Of a stretch of 64,000 bases of DNA, positions 19,169 to 27,335 are shown piece by piece. Positions within the stretch are counted from its first letter, which is position 1, and each line of letters begins with the position of its first letter. The notes under the pieces were generated by a model. The model did not search any database and was not told the DNA's origin. It was given only the letters and a program-made list of their open reading frames with translations. The position numbers were made by a program, and so were the translations under genes. This DNA is from Eikenella longinqua. GTDB taxonomy: Bacteria; Pseudomonadota; Gammaproteobacteria; Burkholderiales; Neisseriaceae. The stretch spans positions 124,001 through 188,000 of the forward strand of contig NZ_LXSL01000028.1 in assembly GCF_001648355.1 (NCBI RefSeq), given 5' to 3'.

Positions 19169-20718
19169 CCCCAGCCCTCATCTGGCAAAGCATCCCCGCC
19201 GAGCAGGAACTTGCCGCCGCCCTCCTTCGCTATCCCCAAGCTGCCTGCATTTTTCTCAGCGACGATTTTTCAGGTAGCCTCCAGCAGCCCGGAAAAGGCT
19301 ACCTGAAAACCTGCGCCGCCCCCGCCGCCAACTTCATCCCCGTCCACACCAATCCGCTGCAACGCGACCTCTACCTGCTGCCCGCCTCCGCCGCCGAAAC
19401 CTTGCAACAATACGGCTTCGGCACACTGCTCTGGCAAAACCGCCCGCCCGCGCCACAGCAACCGTGCCAAAATAAACCCTGGCAAATCGCCCCGCCGCCC
19501 CTGCCGATCGAGCGCGTGCTGATTATCGGCGGCGGCATCGCCGGAGCCGCCACCGCCCACGCCCTCGCCCGCCGCGGCATCGAAAGCCTGATCCTCGAAC
19601 AAGAAGCGCAGCCCGCCCGCGCCGGCTCCGGCAACCGCCAAGGCCTGCTCTACGCCAAAATCTCCGCCCACCCCACCCTGCAAACCCGCCTCCTGCTCGG
19701 CAGCTACGGCTACAGCCGCCGCCTGCTCGAACACGTCCTGCCCGCCAGCCCCGATTGGCAGCCCTGCGGCGTATTGCACCTCAACCACAACGAAGGCGAA
19801 ACCCGCCGCAACCGCCAGCTGGCCGCAAAAAGCGCCAACCGCCATCTGTATCACGCCGTGAGCGCCGCAGAAGCCGCCGCCCTGGCCGGCATCCCGCTGG
19901 CCGGGCAAGACGGCCTGTTTTGGCCGCAAGGCGCGTGGCTCAACCCGCCCGCCTTCGCCGCCGCCCTGCTCGAATCTCCCCGCATCCGCCTGCTCACCCG
20001 ACACCGCCTCACCGGTCTGCAACGCCACGGTAAGGAATGGCGGCTGGCCGTCAACACCCCGCAAGGCGAGCAAATTTTTTCAGGTAGCCACATCATCTTC
20101 TGCTGCGGTGCCGAGCAATTGGCCGATATTTTGCCCGAAGCCCTGCCGCTGCAATTTATCCGCGGCCAAACCAGCCTGGCCGGCGCCTCGCCCTTCAGCC
20201 GACGCCTGCGCTGCGCCCTGAGCGCCGACGGCTACATCTCGCCCGAATACCTCGGCCAACACTGCTTCGGCGCCAGCTTCGTGCCCAACAGCCGCAGCAG
20301 CGCCATCGTTTCCGCCGAAGATGATGCCAACCACGCCAAACTCGCCCGCCTCTCGCCCGAGCTGGCCGCCGCCCTGCCTAACTACCAAGCCGGCCACGCC
20401 GCCGTGCGCGCCGACTGCTACGACCACCTGCCCGCCGTGGGCGCACTGGGCGACTGGGCGGCCATGCGCCTGCAATACGCCAAGCTCGCGCACGACAAAA
20501 ACTACCCCCTGCCCGAGCAGCCCTGCCCCCATCTGCCCGGCCTGTTTGCCAACAGCGGCCACGGCAGCCGCGGCCTGGCCACCGCCCCGCTGTGCGGCGA
20601 GCTGGTGGCGGCGCAAATGCTCGGCCAGCCGCTGCCCGCCGAGCCGAAAGTGGCCGCCGCGCTTGCGCCCAACCGCCTGCTCATCCGCCAAATCATCCAT
20701 CATCAAACCGCTTTGTAA
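19165..20718 (+). CDS. mnmC: FAD-dependent tRNA-modifying oxidoreductase, MnmC C-terminal type
   Basis: A 517-residue FAD enzyme resembling the MnmC2 half, which removes the carboxymethyl group from cmnm5(s2)U34 in tRNA. The ADP-binding fold VLIIGGGIAGAATAHALARR lies at ~118-137, followed by GSGNRQGLLYAKISAHP, FIRGQTSLA and the C-terminal NSGHGSRGLATAPLCGELVA typical of the family. The MnmC1 methyltransferase domain found at the N-terminus in E. coli is absent; a ~110-residue unrelated stretch replaces it. Within that stretch a whole inverted DUS pair is read in frame (FSGSL and GYLK, residues ~35-47). The ATG at 19165 overlaps the preceding stop. Confidence 0.85.
   Translation: MTPALIWQSIPAEQELAAALLRYPQAACIFLSDDFSGSLQQPGKGYLKTCAAPAANFIPVHTNPLQRDLYLLPASAAETLQQYGFGTLLWQNRPPAPQQPCQNKPWQIAPPPLPIERVLIIGGGIAGAATAHALARRGIESLILEQEAQPARAGSGNRQGLLYAKISAHPTLQTRLLLGSYGYSRRLLEHVLPASPDWQPCGVLHLNHNEGETRRNRQLAAKSANRHLYHAVSAAEAAALAGIPLAGQDGLFWPQGAWLNPPAFAAALLESPRIRLLTRHRLTGLQRHGKEWRLAVNTPQGEQIFSGSHIIFCCGAEQLADILPEALPLQFIRGQTSLAGASPFSRRLRCALSADGYISPEYLGQHCFGASFVPNSRSSAIVSAEDDANHAKLARLSPELAAALPNYQAGHAAVRADCYDHLPAVGALGDWAAMRLQYAKLAHDKNYPLPEQPCPHLPGLFANSGHGSRGLATAPLCGELVAAQMLGQPLPAEPKVAAALAPNRLLIRQIIHHQTAL
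19267..19306. repeat. Inverted DUS pair inside the mnmC-like reading frame
   Basis: TTCAGGTAGCCT followed by AGGCTACCTGAA around a short CAGCAGCCCGGAAA loop. This is the same hairpin that elsewhere sits after genes, but here it lies within an open frame near its 5' end. Confidence 0.75.
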
Positions 20719-20726
20719 TCAAACTT

Positions 20727-22196
20727 ATGCCGCACAACCAACAAAATTTCTTCGCCCAGCCGCACCCGCTGCTGGAGCAGCTCCGCGCCCGTTCCGGCAG
20801 CAGCGAAATGCAGGCCGGCAATTCGGTGGTGCTGCTGAAAGACAGCGGCGAAAACTTCCCCGCCTGGCTGGAAGCGATTGAGGCGGCGGAAGAATATGTG
20901 CTGATTGAAATGTATATTTTTGCCGCCGACGGTTTCGGCCGCCGCCTGCGCGATTTGCTGATAGAAAAATGCCGGCAGGGCGTGCGCGTGGTGTTGGTGT
21001 ACGACTGGCTGGGCAGCCTGTGGCCGGTGTTACGCTGCTTTTTTGCGCCGCTCAAGCAGGCGGGTGCAGACGTGGTGGCCTACAACCCGCTCGGTTTCGC
21101 CAGCGGCTTCGGCCTGTTTTCGCGCGATCACCGCAAATCGATTGTGATCGACGGGCACACGGCTTTCGTGGGCGGGCTGTGCGTGTCGTCGGCGTGGGAG
21201 GGCAACCCGGCCGAGGGCGTGGCGCCGTGGCGCGACACGGGCTTGAAGCTGCAAGGGCCGGCGGTGGGCGAAGTGATTCAGGCTTTGTCCGACACCTTGC
21301 GCTCGCAGGGCAGAAGGCTACCTGAAAATATCCGCCGCCGCGGCCGCGAGCATGCCGGCACGGTGCGCGCGGGCGTGATTGCCACCACGCCGAGCAACAA
21401 TAACATGATGCGGCTGGATTTAAACGCGCTGGCGCTGGCCAACCGCAACCTGTGGCTCACCGACGCCTATTTCATGCCCACCCGCCTCTACACCCAGGCG
21501 CTCATCAACGCCGCCAACGACGGCGTGGACGTGCGCATCCTGGTGCCGCGCACTTCCGACATCCGCTGGATCGGCCGCGTGTCGCGCACGCGCTACCGCA
21601 GCCTGCTCGAAGCCGGCGTGCGCGTGTTTGAGTGGAACGGGCCGATGATTCACGCCAAAAGCGCCATCGCCGACGGCCAGTGGGCGCGAGTGGGCTCCAC
21701 CAATCTGAACTTCGCCAGCTGGCACATCAACCGCGAATTAGACGTGGTAATCGAAGACCCGGTAGTGGTGCGGCAGTTGGAGCAGATGTTTTTGGAAGAC
21801 CTCAGCAACGCCACCGAAATCGTGCTCAACGAAAGCGAACGACGCGCCGCCATCCAGCGCCGCCACCTGATGCTCTCGCGCCGCCGCATCACCAACCGCC
21901 AGCAGGCGCAGGCCGCCGCGCGCCAGCTCTTGCAGCTCTCCAGCGTGTTTCGCGGCAATTTCTACGGCACGCGCACGGTAGACGAAAACGAAGCCAAGTC
22001 TTACCTGAGCTTGGGCATTGCCATGCTGGCGGTGGTGGCGCTGCTGTGGTTTGCGCCCTATATCTTGGTGGCGCCGGTGATGTTTCTGCTGCTGGCCAGC
22101 GGCCTTTCCACCACCATCCACGCCGTGCGCCAGCTCCTACGGTTCCGCCGGCAGAAAAAATCTGCCGATACGGCAAACAAGCCGCCGCCCGCCTAA
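20727..22196 (+). CDS. Cardiolipin synthase-type phospholipase D family protein
   Basis: 489 residues from ATG 20727, eight bases after the previous stop. Two HxK(x)4D phosphatidyltransferase motifs are intact: HRKSIVID (H135, K137, D142) and HAKSAIAD (H309, K311, D316), followed by GSTNLN. The predicted reaction is transfer of a phosphatidyl group to make cardiolipin. Unlike ClsA there are no N-terminal helices; instead a helix pair lies at the C-terminus (SLGIAMLAVVALLWFAPYIL, then VMFLLLASGLS, ~440-475). It resembles ClsB-type enzymes in starting directly with the catalytic region. An in-frame eikDUS encodes RRLPENI. Confidence 0.88.
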   Translation: MPHNQQNFFAQPHPLLEQLRARSGSSEMQAGNSVVLLKDSGENFPAWLEAIEAAEEYVLIEMYIFAADGFGRRLRDLLIEKCRQGVRVVLVYDWLGSLWPVLRCFFAPLKQAGADVVAYNPLGFASGFGLFSRDHRKSIVIDGHTAFVGGLCVSSAWEGNPAEGVAPWRDTGLKLQGPAVGEVIQALSDTLRSQGRRLPENIRRRGREHAGTVRAGVIATTPSNNNMMRLDLNALALANRNLWLTDAYFMPTRLYTQALINAANDGVDVRILVPRTSDIRWIGRVSRTRYRSLLEAGVRVFEWNGPMIHAKSAIADGQWARVGSTNLNFASWHINRELDVVIEDPVVVRQLEQMFLEDLSNATEIVLNESERRAAIQRRHLMLSRRRITNRQQAQAAARQLLQLSSVFRGNFYGTRTVDENEAKSYLSLGIAMLAVVALLWFAPYILVAPVMFLLLASGLSTTIHAVRQLLRFRRQKKSADTANKPPPA

Positions 22197-22452
22197 GCAG
22201 GCAAGAGGCTACCTGAAAAAATAAATTCAGCGTATTCGCTAAACTAAGCCTGCGTTGCCCTTCCTTATCCTGATTCATACTGAATCCGATATCAGTTTGC
22301 TTTGCGCTTTATTTTTCAGGTAGCCCTACCGATTTTCAGGTAGCCTCTAAACATTTAAATCGGCAAAGCCGCCATAGCCCTTAGCTATGATTACTGGAAA
22401 TGTTGGGCGGAATCGGCATAAAATAGCCCTACATTAAATATGGCTATTGATT

Positions 22453-22469
22453 TCTATCAGAGTGATAGA
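22453..22469. promoter_or_regulatory. Perfect 7-3-7 palindrome, candidate metalloregulator operator
   Basis: TCTATCA-GAG-TGATAGA is a perfect dyad 113 bases before the sitA start and 17 bases before a -35-like box. A second dyad, CATAGC-CCTTA-GCTATG, lies at 22373-22389. Position and symmetry suggest binding by a metal-sensing repressor; neither dyad matches the classic Fur 7-1-7 box well. Confidence 0.45.
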
Positions 22470-22485
22470 TTCTTTCTTTCTATTA

Positions 22486-22514
22486 TTGATAGCAATTCCT
22501 ATTTGATATACTAT
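22486..22514 (+). promoter_or_regulatory. Candidate sigma-70 promoter of the sit operon
   Basis: TTGATA (22486-22491), a 17-base spacer and TACTAT (22509-22514), with TATACT overlapping as an alternative -10. It precedes a ~65-base leader and the AGGAGA ribosome site of sitA. Confidence 0.45.
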
Positions 22515-22581
22515 ACGGCGCAGGCTGATGCCTATACCGAAGCAATATCGTTCAAGCGAAATTTAAGTTTAGGAGAAAACA

Positions 22582-23463
22582 ATGCGTCGATTTTTATCCG
22601 TGCTGTGCGTGTTGGCCGCCATGGGCGCCGCCGCGCCGGCCTATGCCAAATTCAAAGTGGTCACCACCTTCACCGTCATCCAAGACATCGCGCAAAACGT
22701 GGCGGGTGATGCGGCCACGGTGGAATCGATTACCAAGCCCGGCGCGGAAATCCACGACTACCAGCCCACCCCGCAAGACATCGCCAAAGCCCAATCCGCC
22801 GACTTGGTGTTGTGGAACGGGCTGAACCTGGAGCGCTGGTTTGAGCGCTTCTTCCAAAACGTGCGCAACAAGCCGGCAGTGGTGGTTACCCAAGGCATCA
22901 CGCCGATGTCGATCCACGAAGGCCCCTACCGCGGCACGCCCAATCCGCATGCCTGGATGTCTACGCGCAATGCTTTAACTTATGTTGAAAACATTAAAAA
23001 CGCGTTAATCAAACACGACCCGCGCAACGCCGCCACCTACACCCGCAACGCCGCCGCCTACGCCCAGCGCATCCGCAACTTAGATCGCCCGCTGCGCGAA
23101 AAACTGGCGCGCGTGCCGCAAAACCAGCGCTTTTTGGTAACCAGTGAAGGCGCCTTCAGCTATCTGGCGCGCGATTACGGCTTCAAAGAAGTGTATCTGT
23201 GGCCGATCAACGCCGAGCAGCAGGGCACGCCGCAGCAGGTGCGCCGCGTGATCAATACCGTGCGGCAAAACCATATCCCGGTGGTGTTCAGCGAGAGCAC
23301 CGTGTCGCCGCGCCCGATGCGCCAAGTGTCGCGCGAAACCGGCGCCAAATACGGCGGCGTGCTGTATGTGGATTCGCTTTCCGCCAAAAACGGCCCGGTG
23401 CCCACTTATCTCGACCTGCTCAACACCACGGTTTCCACCATTGTTAGAGGATTCGGAAAATAA
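22582..23463 (+). CDS. sitA: Metal ABC transporter periplasmic binding protein (SitA/MntC-like)
   Basis: Captures Mn2+, Fe2+ or Zn2+ in the periplasm for the SitBCD transporter. 293 residues with a classic signal peptide ([22 protein letters not shown], cleavage ~22) and no lipobox. Cluster A-I ligands appear as His in [11 protein letters not shown], His in NPHAWMS, Glu in [10 protein letters not shown] and Asp in YVDSLS, the H-H-E-D set typical of Mn/Fe binders. There is no His-rich loop of the ZnuA kind, which favours Mn/Fe over Zn. TAGGAGAAAAC is a strong ribosome site. The stop overlaps the sitB ATG (TAATG). Confidence 0.93.
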   Translation: MRRFLSVLCVLAAMGAAAPAYAKFKVVTTFTVIQDIAQNVAGDAATVESITKPGAEIHDYQPTPQDIAKAQSADLVLWNGLNLERWFERFFQNVRNKPAVVVTQGITPMSIHEGPYRGTPNPHAWMSTRNALTYVENIKNALIKHDPRNAATYTRNAAAYAQRIRNLDRPLREKLARVPQNQRFLVTSEGAFSYLARDYGFKEVYLWPINAEQQGTPQQVRRVINTVRQNHIPVVFSESTVSPRPMRQVSRETGAKYGGVLYVDSLSAKNGPVPTYLDLLNTTVSTIVRGFGK

Positions 23464-24410
23464 TGCCAAACCAACCCGCTGCCTCCATCCGCGTTGAATC
23501 GGTAACGGTTCGCTACAGCAACGGCCACACCGCCATCCGCGACGTGTCTTTCTCTCTGGAAGGCGGCACCACCTGCGCCTTAGTGGGCGTGAACGGCAGC
23601 GGGAAATCCACCCTGTTTAAAAGCCTGATGGGGCAAATCAAGCCGCGCGAGGGCGAAATCCGCCTGTGCGGCTTGCCCGTGTTGCAGGCACTCAAGCACA
23701 ACCTGGTGGCCTATGTGCCGCAGAGCGAGGAAGTGGATTGGCAATTTCCGGTGTCGGTGTACGACGTGGTGATGCAGGGGCGTTATGGCTACCTGAATTT
23801 TCTGCGCCTGCCCAAAGCGGAAGACAAACGCAAGGTGCAGGAAGCGATGGAGCGGGTGAACATCGCACACTTGGCGCACCGGCAAATCGGCGAGCTTTCC
23901 GGCGGGCAAAAGAAACGCGTGTTTCTGGCGCGCGCGCTGGCGCAGCAGAGCAAAATCATCCTGCTGGATGAGCCCTTCACCGGCGTGGACGTGAAAACCG
24001 AAGACGCGATTGTGGAGCTGCTCGGCCAGCTGCGCGCGCAGGGGCACCTGATTTTGGTGTCCACCCACAACCTCGGCATGGTGCCCGATTTCTGCGACCA
24101 AGTGGTGATGATCAACCGCACTGTATTGGCCGCCGGCAGCACCGAAAGCACTTTCAACCAGCACAACCTCGAGCTGGCCTTCGGCGGCGTGCTGCGCCAC
24201 TTCCGACTCTCCGGCAGCCACCTGCACGACGACGAAGACCAGCGCGTGGTTACCGTGCTCACCGACGACGAACGCCCCGCCGTGTTCTACGGCCAAACCA
24301 AAAACGACCCGCCTGCCGTGCCCTGCTGCAACGGCGCCAAGGCCGGCTGTGCGGAGCAGTCCGCTGAAAATGCGGATAAAAATGAAAACGCGGGAGAAGG
24401 CTCATGCTAG
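23463..24410 (+). CDS. sitB: Metal ABC transporter ATP-binding protein
   Basis: The energising subunit of the SitABCD-type importer. 315 residues. Walker [10 protein letters not shown] (42-50), Q-loop [10 protein letters not shown], signature LSGGQKKR, Walker [13 protein letters not shown] and the H-loop STHNLG are all present. The C-terminal ~60 residues are an unusual extension ending in a Cys-rich, charged tail ([11 protein letters not shown] ... GEGSC). Such a tail could bind metal or a regulator; the usual family length is about 240-290. An in-frame DUS variant encodes YGYLNF. Confidence 0.93.
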   Translation: MPNQPAASIRVESVTVRYSNGHTAIRDVSFSLEGGTTCALVGVNGSGKSTLFKSLMGQIKPREGEIRLCGLPVLQALKHNLVAYVPQSEEVDWQFPVSVYDVVMQGRYGYLNFLRLPKAEDKRKVQEAMERVNIAHLAHRQIGELSGGQKKRVFLARALAQQSKIILLDEPFTGVDVKTEDAIVELLGQLRAQGHLILVSTHNLGMVPDFCDQVVMINRTVLAAGSTESTFNQHNLELAFGGVLRHFRLSGSHLHDDEDQRVVTVLTDDERPAVFYGQTKNDPPAVPCCNGAKAGCAEQSAENADKNENAGEGSC

Positions 24411-25279
24411 AAATGCTGCTGGAGCCGTTTGCCTACGAATACATGGTGAAGGCCATCGTGCTGAGCGCGGCGGTGGGCGGAATTTGCGCGTTTTTGTCGG
24501 CTTATCTGATGCTTAAGGGCTGGTCGCTGATTGGCGATGCGCTGTCGCACTCGGTGGTGCCCGGCGTGGCGGTCACTTATGCGCTCGGTCTGCCCTATTC
24601 CGCCGGCGCGTTTGTGTCAGGCATTTTGGCGGCGCTGTCGATTTTGTGGATTAAGGCACTGACCCACCTGAAAGAAGACGCCATTATCGGCTTTATTTTC
24701 ACCACCTTCTTCGCGGTCGGGCTGTTTATCGTGTCGGTGAACCCGACTTCGGTAAACGTGCAGGAAATCGTGCTCGGCAATATTTTGGGCATTGCCGACG
24801 AAGATATTTTTCAGGTAGCCATCATCATCGGCGTGTGCCTGCTGTTTTTGCTGCTCACCTGGAAAAACCTGCTCCTGGTGTTTTTTGATGAAACGCAGGC
24901 GGTGGCGGTGGGGCTGTCGCCGCTGCGCTATAAGATTTTGTTTTTCTGCCTGCTCAGCGCCTGCGTGGTGGCCGCGCTGCAAACCGTGGGCGCGATTTTG
25001 GTGATTGCTATGGTGATCACGCCCGGCGCCACCGCCTACCTGCTCACCGACCGCTTCGGCAAGCTGGCGCTGATTGCCGTGGCGCTGGGCATCGGCACGT
25101 GCGCCGTTGGCGCCTACATCAGCTTTTTCCTCGACGGCGCCACCGGCGGCGTGATTGTGTGCCTGCAAACCCTACTGTTTTTGCTGGCTTTTGTGTTTGC
25201 GCCCAAATACGGCCTGCTGCGGCAGAAGTTCGGCGCCATGCCGCCCATCGAAGAAGAAACGGAGGCCGGCCGTGTCTGA
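24404..25279 (+). CDS. sitC: Metal ABC transporter permease
   Basis: Integral membrane subunit, 291 residues with eight or so hydrophobic segments and the ABC-3 family signature ([20 protein letters not shown]). The start overlaps the end of sitB by seven bases, indicating translational coupling. An in-frame eikDUS encodes IFQVAII within a membrane segment. It pairs with the next gene to form a heterodimeric channel. Confidence 0.93.
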   Translation: MLEMLLEPFAYEYMVKAIVLSAAVGGICAFLSAYLMLKGWSLIGDALSHSVVPGVAVTYALGLPYSAGAFVSGILAALSILWIKALTHLKEDAIIGFIFTTFFAVGLFIVSVNPTSVNVQEIVLGNILGIADEDIFQVAIIIGVCLLFLLLTWKNLLLVFFDETQAVAVGLSPLRYKILFFCLLSACVVAALQTVGAILVIAMVITPGATAYLLTDRFGKLALIAVALGIGTCAVGAYISFFLDGATGGVIVCLQTLLFLLAFVFAPKYGLLRQKFGAMPPIEEETEAGRV

Positions 25280-26126
25280 AATCATCAATTGGTTTGCCGA
25301 GCCGCTGGCCTTCCCCTTTATGCAAAATGCGCTGCTCACCGCGCTGATTGTGTCCATCACCTGCGGGCTGCTCTCCTGCTATCTGGTGCTCAAAGGCTGG
25401 TCGCTGATGGGCGACGCGGTGTCGCATGCTGTGCTGCCCGGCATCGTGGTGGCATTTGTGCTCGGTATTCCGCTGGCCGCGGGCGCATTTGCTTCCGGGC
25501 TCTTGTGTTCGGTGGGCGTGGGCTACCTGAAAAACAACAGCCGCCTAAAGGAAGATACGGTGATGGGCATCGTGTTTTCCGGCATGTTTGCGCTTGGTAT
25601 CGTGTTATTTACCAAAGTGGAAACCGACCAACACCTCACCCATATCCTGTTTGGCAACGTGCTGGGCGTGAGCCGCGAAGAGCTGCTGCAAACCTTCGCC
25701 ATCTGCGCCGCCGTGGCGCTGCTTATCCTGCTGAAACGGCGCGATTTCCTGCTCTACTGCTTCGACCCCACGCAAACCCGCATCGCCGGCCTGCACCCGC
25801 AGCTCTTGCACTACGGCCTGCTCACCCTGCTCGCCCTCACCATCATCACCGCCATGCAGGTGGCCGGCGTGGTGCTGGTGGTGGCCATGCTCATCTCCCC
25901 CGGCATCACCGCCTTCCTGCTCACCAAACGCTTCGACCGCATGATGATCATCGTCGTGTTCGCCTCCGTGTTCACCAGCCTGGCCGGCACCCTGCTCAGC
26001 TACCACCTCAATTCTGCCACCGGCCCCAGCATCGTCATCTTGCAGGCCATCTTATTCGTGCTCGCGCTGGGCTGGGCCAAACTGCGGCAGGCGTTTGACA
26101 AAAAAGAAGAAACCGCTGCCGAATGA
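25272..26126 (+). CDS. sitD: Metal ABC transporter permease, second subunit
   Basis: 284 residues starting at GTG 25272, which lies six bases after GGAGG and eight bases inside the sitC end; an upstream in-frame start would overlap sitC by more than 100 bases and was rejected. It is an ABC-3 permease with LKGWSLMGDAVSHAVLPGIV, mirroring sitC. An in-frame DUS encodes GYLKNN. The operon closes with a tight DUS hairpin four bases after the stop. Confidence 0.92.
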   Translation: MSEIINWFAEPLAFPFMQNALLTALIVSITCGLLSCYLVLKGWSLMGDAVSHAVLPGIVVAFVLGIPLAAGAFASGLLCSVGVGYLKNNSRLKEDTVMGIVFSGMFALGIVLFTKVETDQHLTHILFGNVLGVSREELLQTFAICAAVALLILLKRRDFLLYCFDPTQTRIAGLHPQLLHYGLLTLLALTIITAMQVAGVVLVVAMLISPGITAFLLTKRFDRMMIIVVFASVFTSLAGTLLSYHLNSATGPSIVILQAILFVLALGWAKLRQAFDKKEETAAE

Positions 26127-26129
26127 ATA

Positions 26130-26157
26130 GAGGCTACCTGAAATTTTTCAGGTAGCC
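26130..26157. terminator. Tight eikDUS hairpin ending the sit operon
   Basis: AGGCTACCTGAA at 26130-26141 and TTCAGGTAGCCT at 26146-26157 are separated by only four Ts. A/T pairs in the centre make a near-continuous 14-bp stem. Confidence 0.7.
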
Positions 26158-26192
26158 TATTTCCAATTTCTTCTCATCCATAGGTTAGCTTA

Positions 26193-26636
26193 ATGAAGCA
26201 TCTATCCTGCCTGCTTTCTGCCATAGTGTTATCTGGCGCAGTAAATGCACAAACCTACTTCAGCACCAAGGAATTGCCGTATGAAGGCAGTTCCAACATC
26301 ATGTCCTTCGAACCCGCATGCGGAAATATCCAATACAGGCAAACAGGGCTTACCGTTCCCCAATGGTTTTTACAGCAGGCAAAACCGCTGGATATGCCCT
26401 ACCCTCCTAATACCCAATTACGCCCCATTGCTGAGCCACAAATTTTGCTGCGACAATCCCATCTGACCGGCACACAGATCCCCTGCCAGCATAATGCCGA
26501 GGCATACCTGCAATCATTGGATGAAGCCGTGGAAGAAAACAGGCGTCATCAAGGTGAAGCGGGTTACATTCCTTACGATACAACGAGTTTTATTCAAGAG
26601 AAACATAAACAGCTGATGCTAATTAAAACAAATTGA
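26193..26636 (+). CDS. Hypothetical secreted protein
   Basis: 147 residues with a signal peptide (MKHLSCLLSAIVLSGAVNAQ, cleavage after NAQ or NA). The mature part is unrecognised; it has two cysteines (EPACGN and IPCQHN) that could form a disulfide and is rich in Gln and Pro. Composition is less GC-rich than its neighbours. It stands alone behind the sit operon terminator; no link with metal transport can be shown. Confidence 0.7.
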   Translation: MKHLSCLLSAIVLSGAVNAQTYFSTKELPYEGSSNIMSFEPACGNIQYRQTGLTVPQWFLQQAKPLDMPYPPNTQLRPIAEPQILLRQSHLTGTQIPCQHNAEAYLQSLDEAVEENRRHQGEAGYIPYDTTSFIQEKHKQLMLIKTN

Positions 26637-26699
26637 TTTTCACAGCCCAGAAATACAATAAATTGCTATCCAGCCTGCCAATCCGGTTCACTCAAACAT

Positions 26700-26736
26700 A
26701 GGCTACCTGAAAACCTTTTCCCTTTTCAGGTAGCCT
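26700..26736. terminator. Inverted eikDUS pair
   Basis: AGGCTACCTGAA at 26700-26711 faces TTCAGGTAGCCT at 26725-26736, between the secreted protein gene and the zinc-ribbon gene. Confidence 0.55.
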
Positions 26737-26755
26737 TTCCACCCAGAAACCCATC

Positions 26756-27136
26756 ATGAGCAACACCAACTACGTCTGCTTCCGCTGCCGCCGCGCCGTA
26801 CGCCGGCCCAAATCCCACATGGCGCCATCCGGCATCAGCGTGCGCTGCCCCCAGTGCGGCGGGCGCACCGTCGAGCTCTCCTACAAAATCCCACTACTCC
26901 CGAAAAGCAAAATCAAATCCTGGCAAACCCTGCATCAGCAGCTCCTCAGCGAACGCGAGCAATACCAAGCCGACCTCGCCTACCGCCTCACCCGATACAA
27001 ACACGAGCTGGAACGCGAAATCGACGCCATCCAACAAAAACTGGCCGAAGGCAAGCTACACCCGCAGCACAGCAAAAAACTGCGCGCCACCCTCAAGCAA
27101 AAAGAAAACCAATACAAAAATTGCAGCTTTGGCTAA
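26756..27136 (+). CDS. Zinc-ribbon and coiled-coil protein
   Basis: 126 residues. The N-terminus has a four-cysteine zinc ribbon (C8xxC11 ... C31xxC34, CFRC and CPQC). The rest, from about residue 58, is a charged helix with coiled-coil character (LHQQLLSEREQYQADLAYRL ... EIDAIQQKLAEGK). No family name is recognised. It may bind nucleic acid or be a small structural partner. It is flanked on both sides by DUS hairpins and so is probably a single-gene unit. Confidence 0.72.
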   Translation: MSNTNYVCFRCRRAVRRPKSHMAPSGISVRCPQCGGRTVELSYKIPLLPKSKIKSWQTLHQQLLSEREQYQADLAYRLTRYKHELEREIDAIQQKLAEGKLHPQHSKKLRATLKQKENQYKNCSFG

Positions 27137-27154
27137 ACCCGCCACCCAATAAAA

Positions 27155-27192
27155 AGGCTACCTGAAACGCACAAACCGTCTTCAGGTAGCCT
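27155..27192. terminator. Inverted eikDUS pair after the zinc-ribbon gene
   Basis: AGGCTACCTGAA at 27155-27166 faces TTCAGGTAGCCT at 27181-27192, followed by TTTT. A second pair, TTCAGGTAGCCC at 27252-27263 against AGGCTACCTGAA at 27275-27286, lies just beyond the convergent permease gene's end. Confidence 0.6.
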
Positions 27193-27335
27193 TTTCCCCA
27201 AGCGGTATCGCCATACCGCCGCCCGGAAGCAAACGCCTGTCGCCCAATTTTTTCAGGTAGCCCCTCCACCGGAAAGGCTACCTGAAAGTGAGTAAAGTGA
27301 ATTTCGTTAAAACGTCATGCAGCTAAGAATCCTGA

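Larger units (their letters stand above)
22197..22581. other. Intergenic region upstream of the metal transporter operon
   Basis: The 5' part holds three eikDUS copies (22206-22217, ~22316-22326 and ~22335-22346) that close off the previous gene. The 3' part is AT-rich and contains two dyads and a candidate promoter, annotated separately. No gene was found. Confidence 0.65.
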
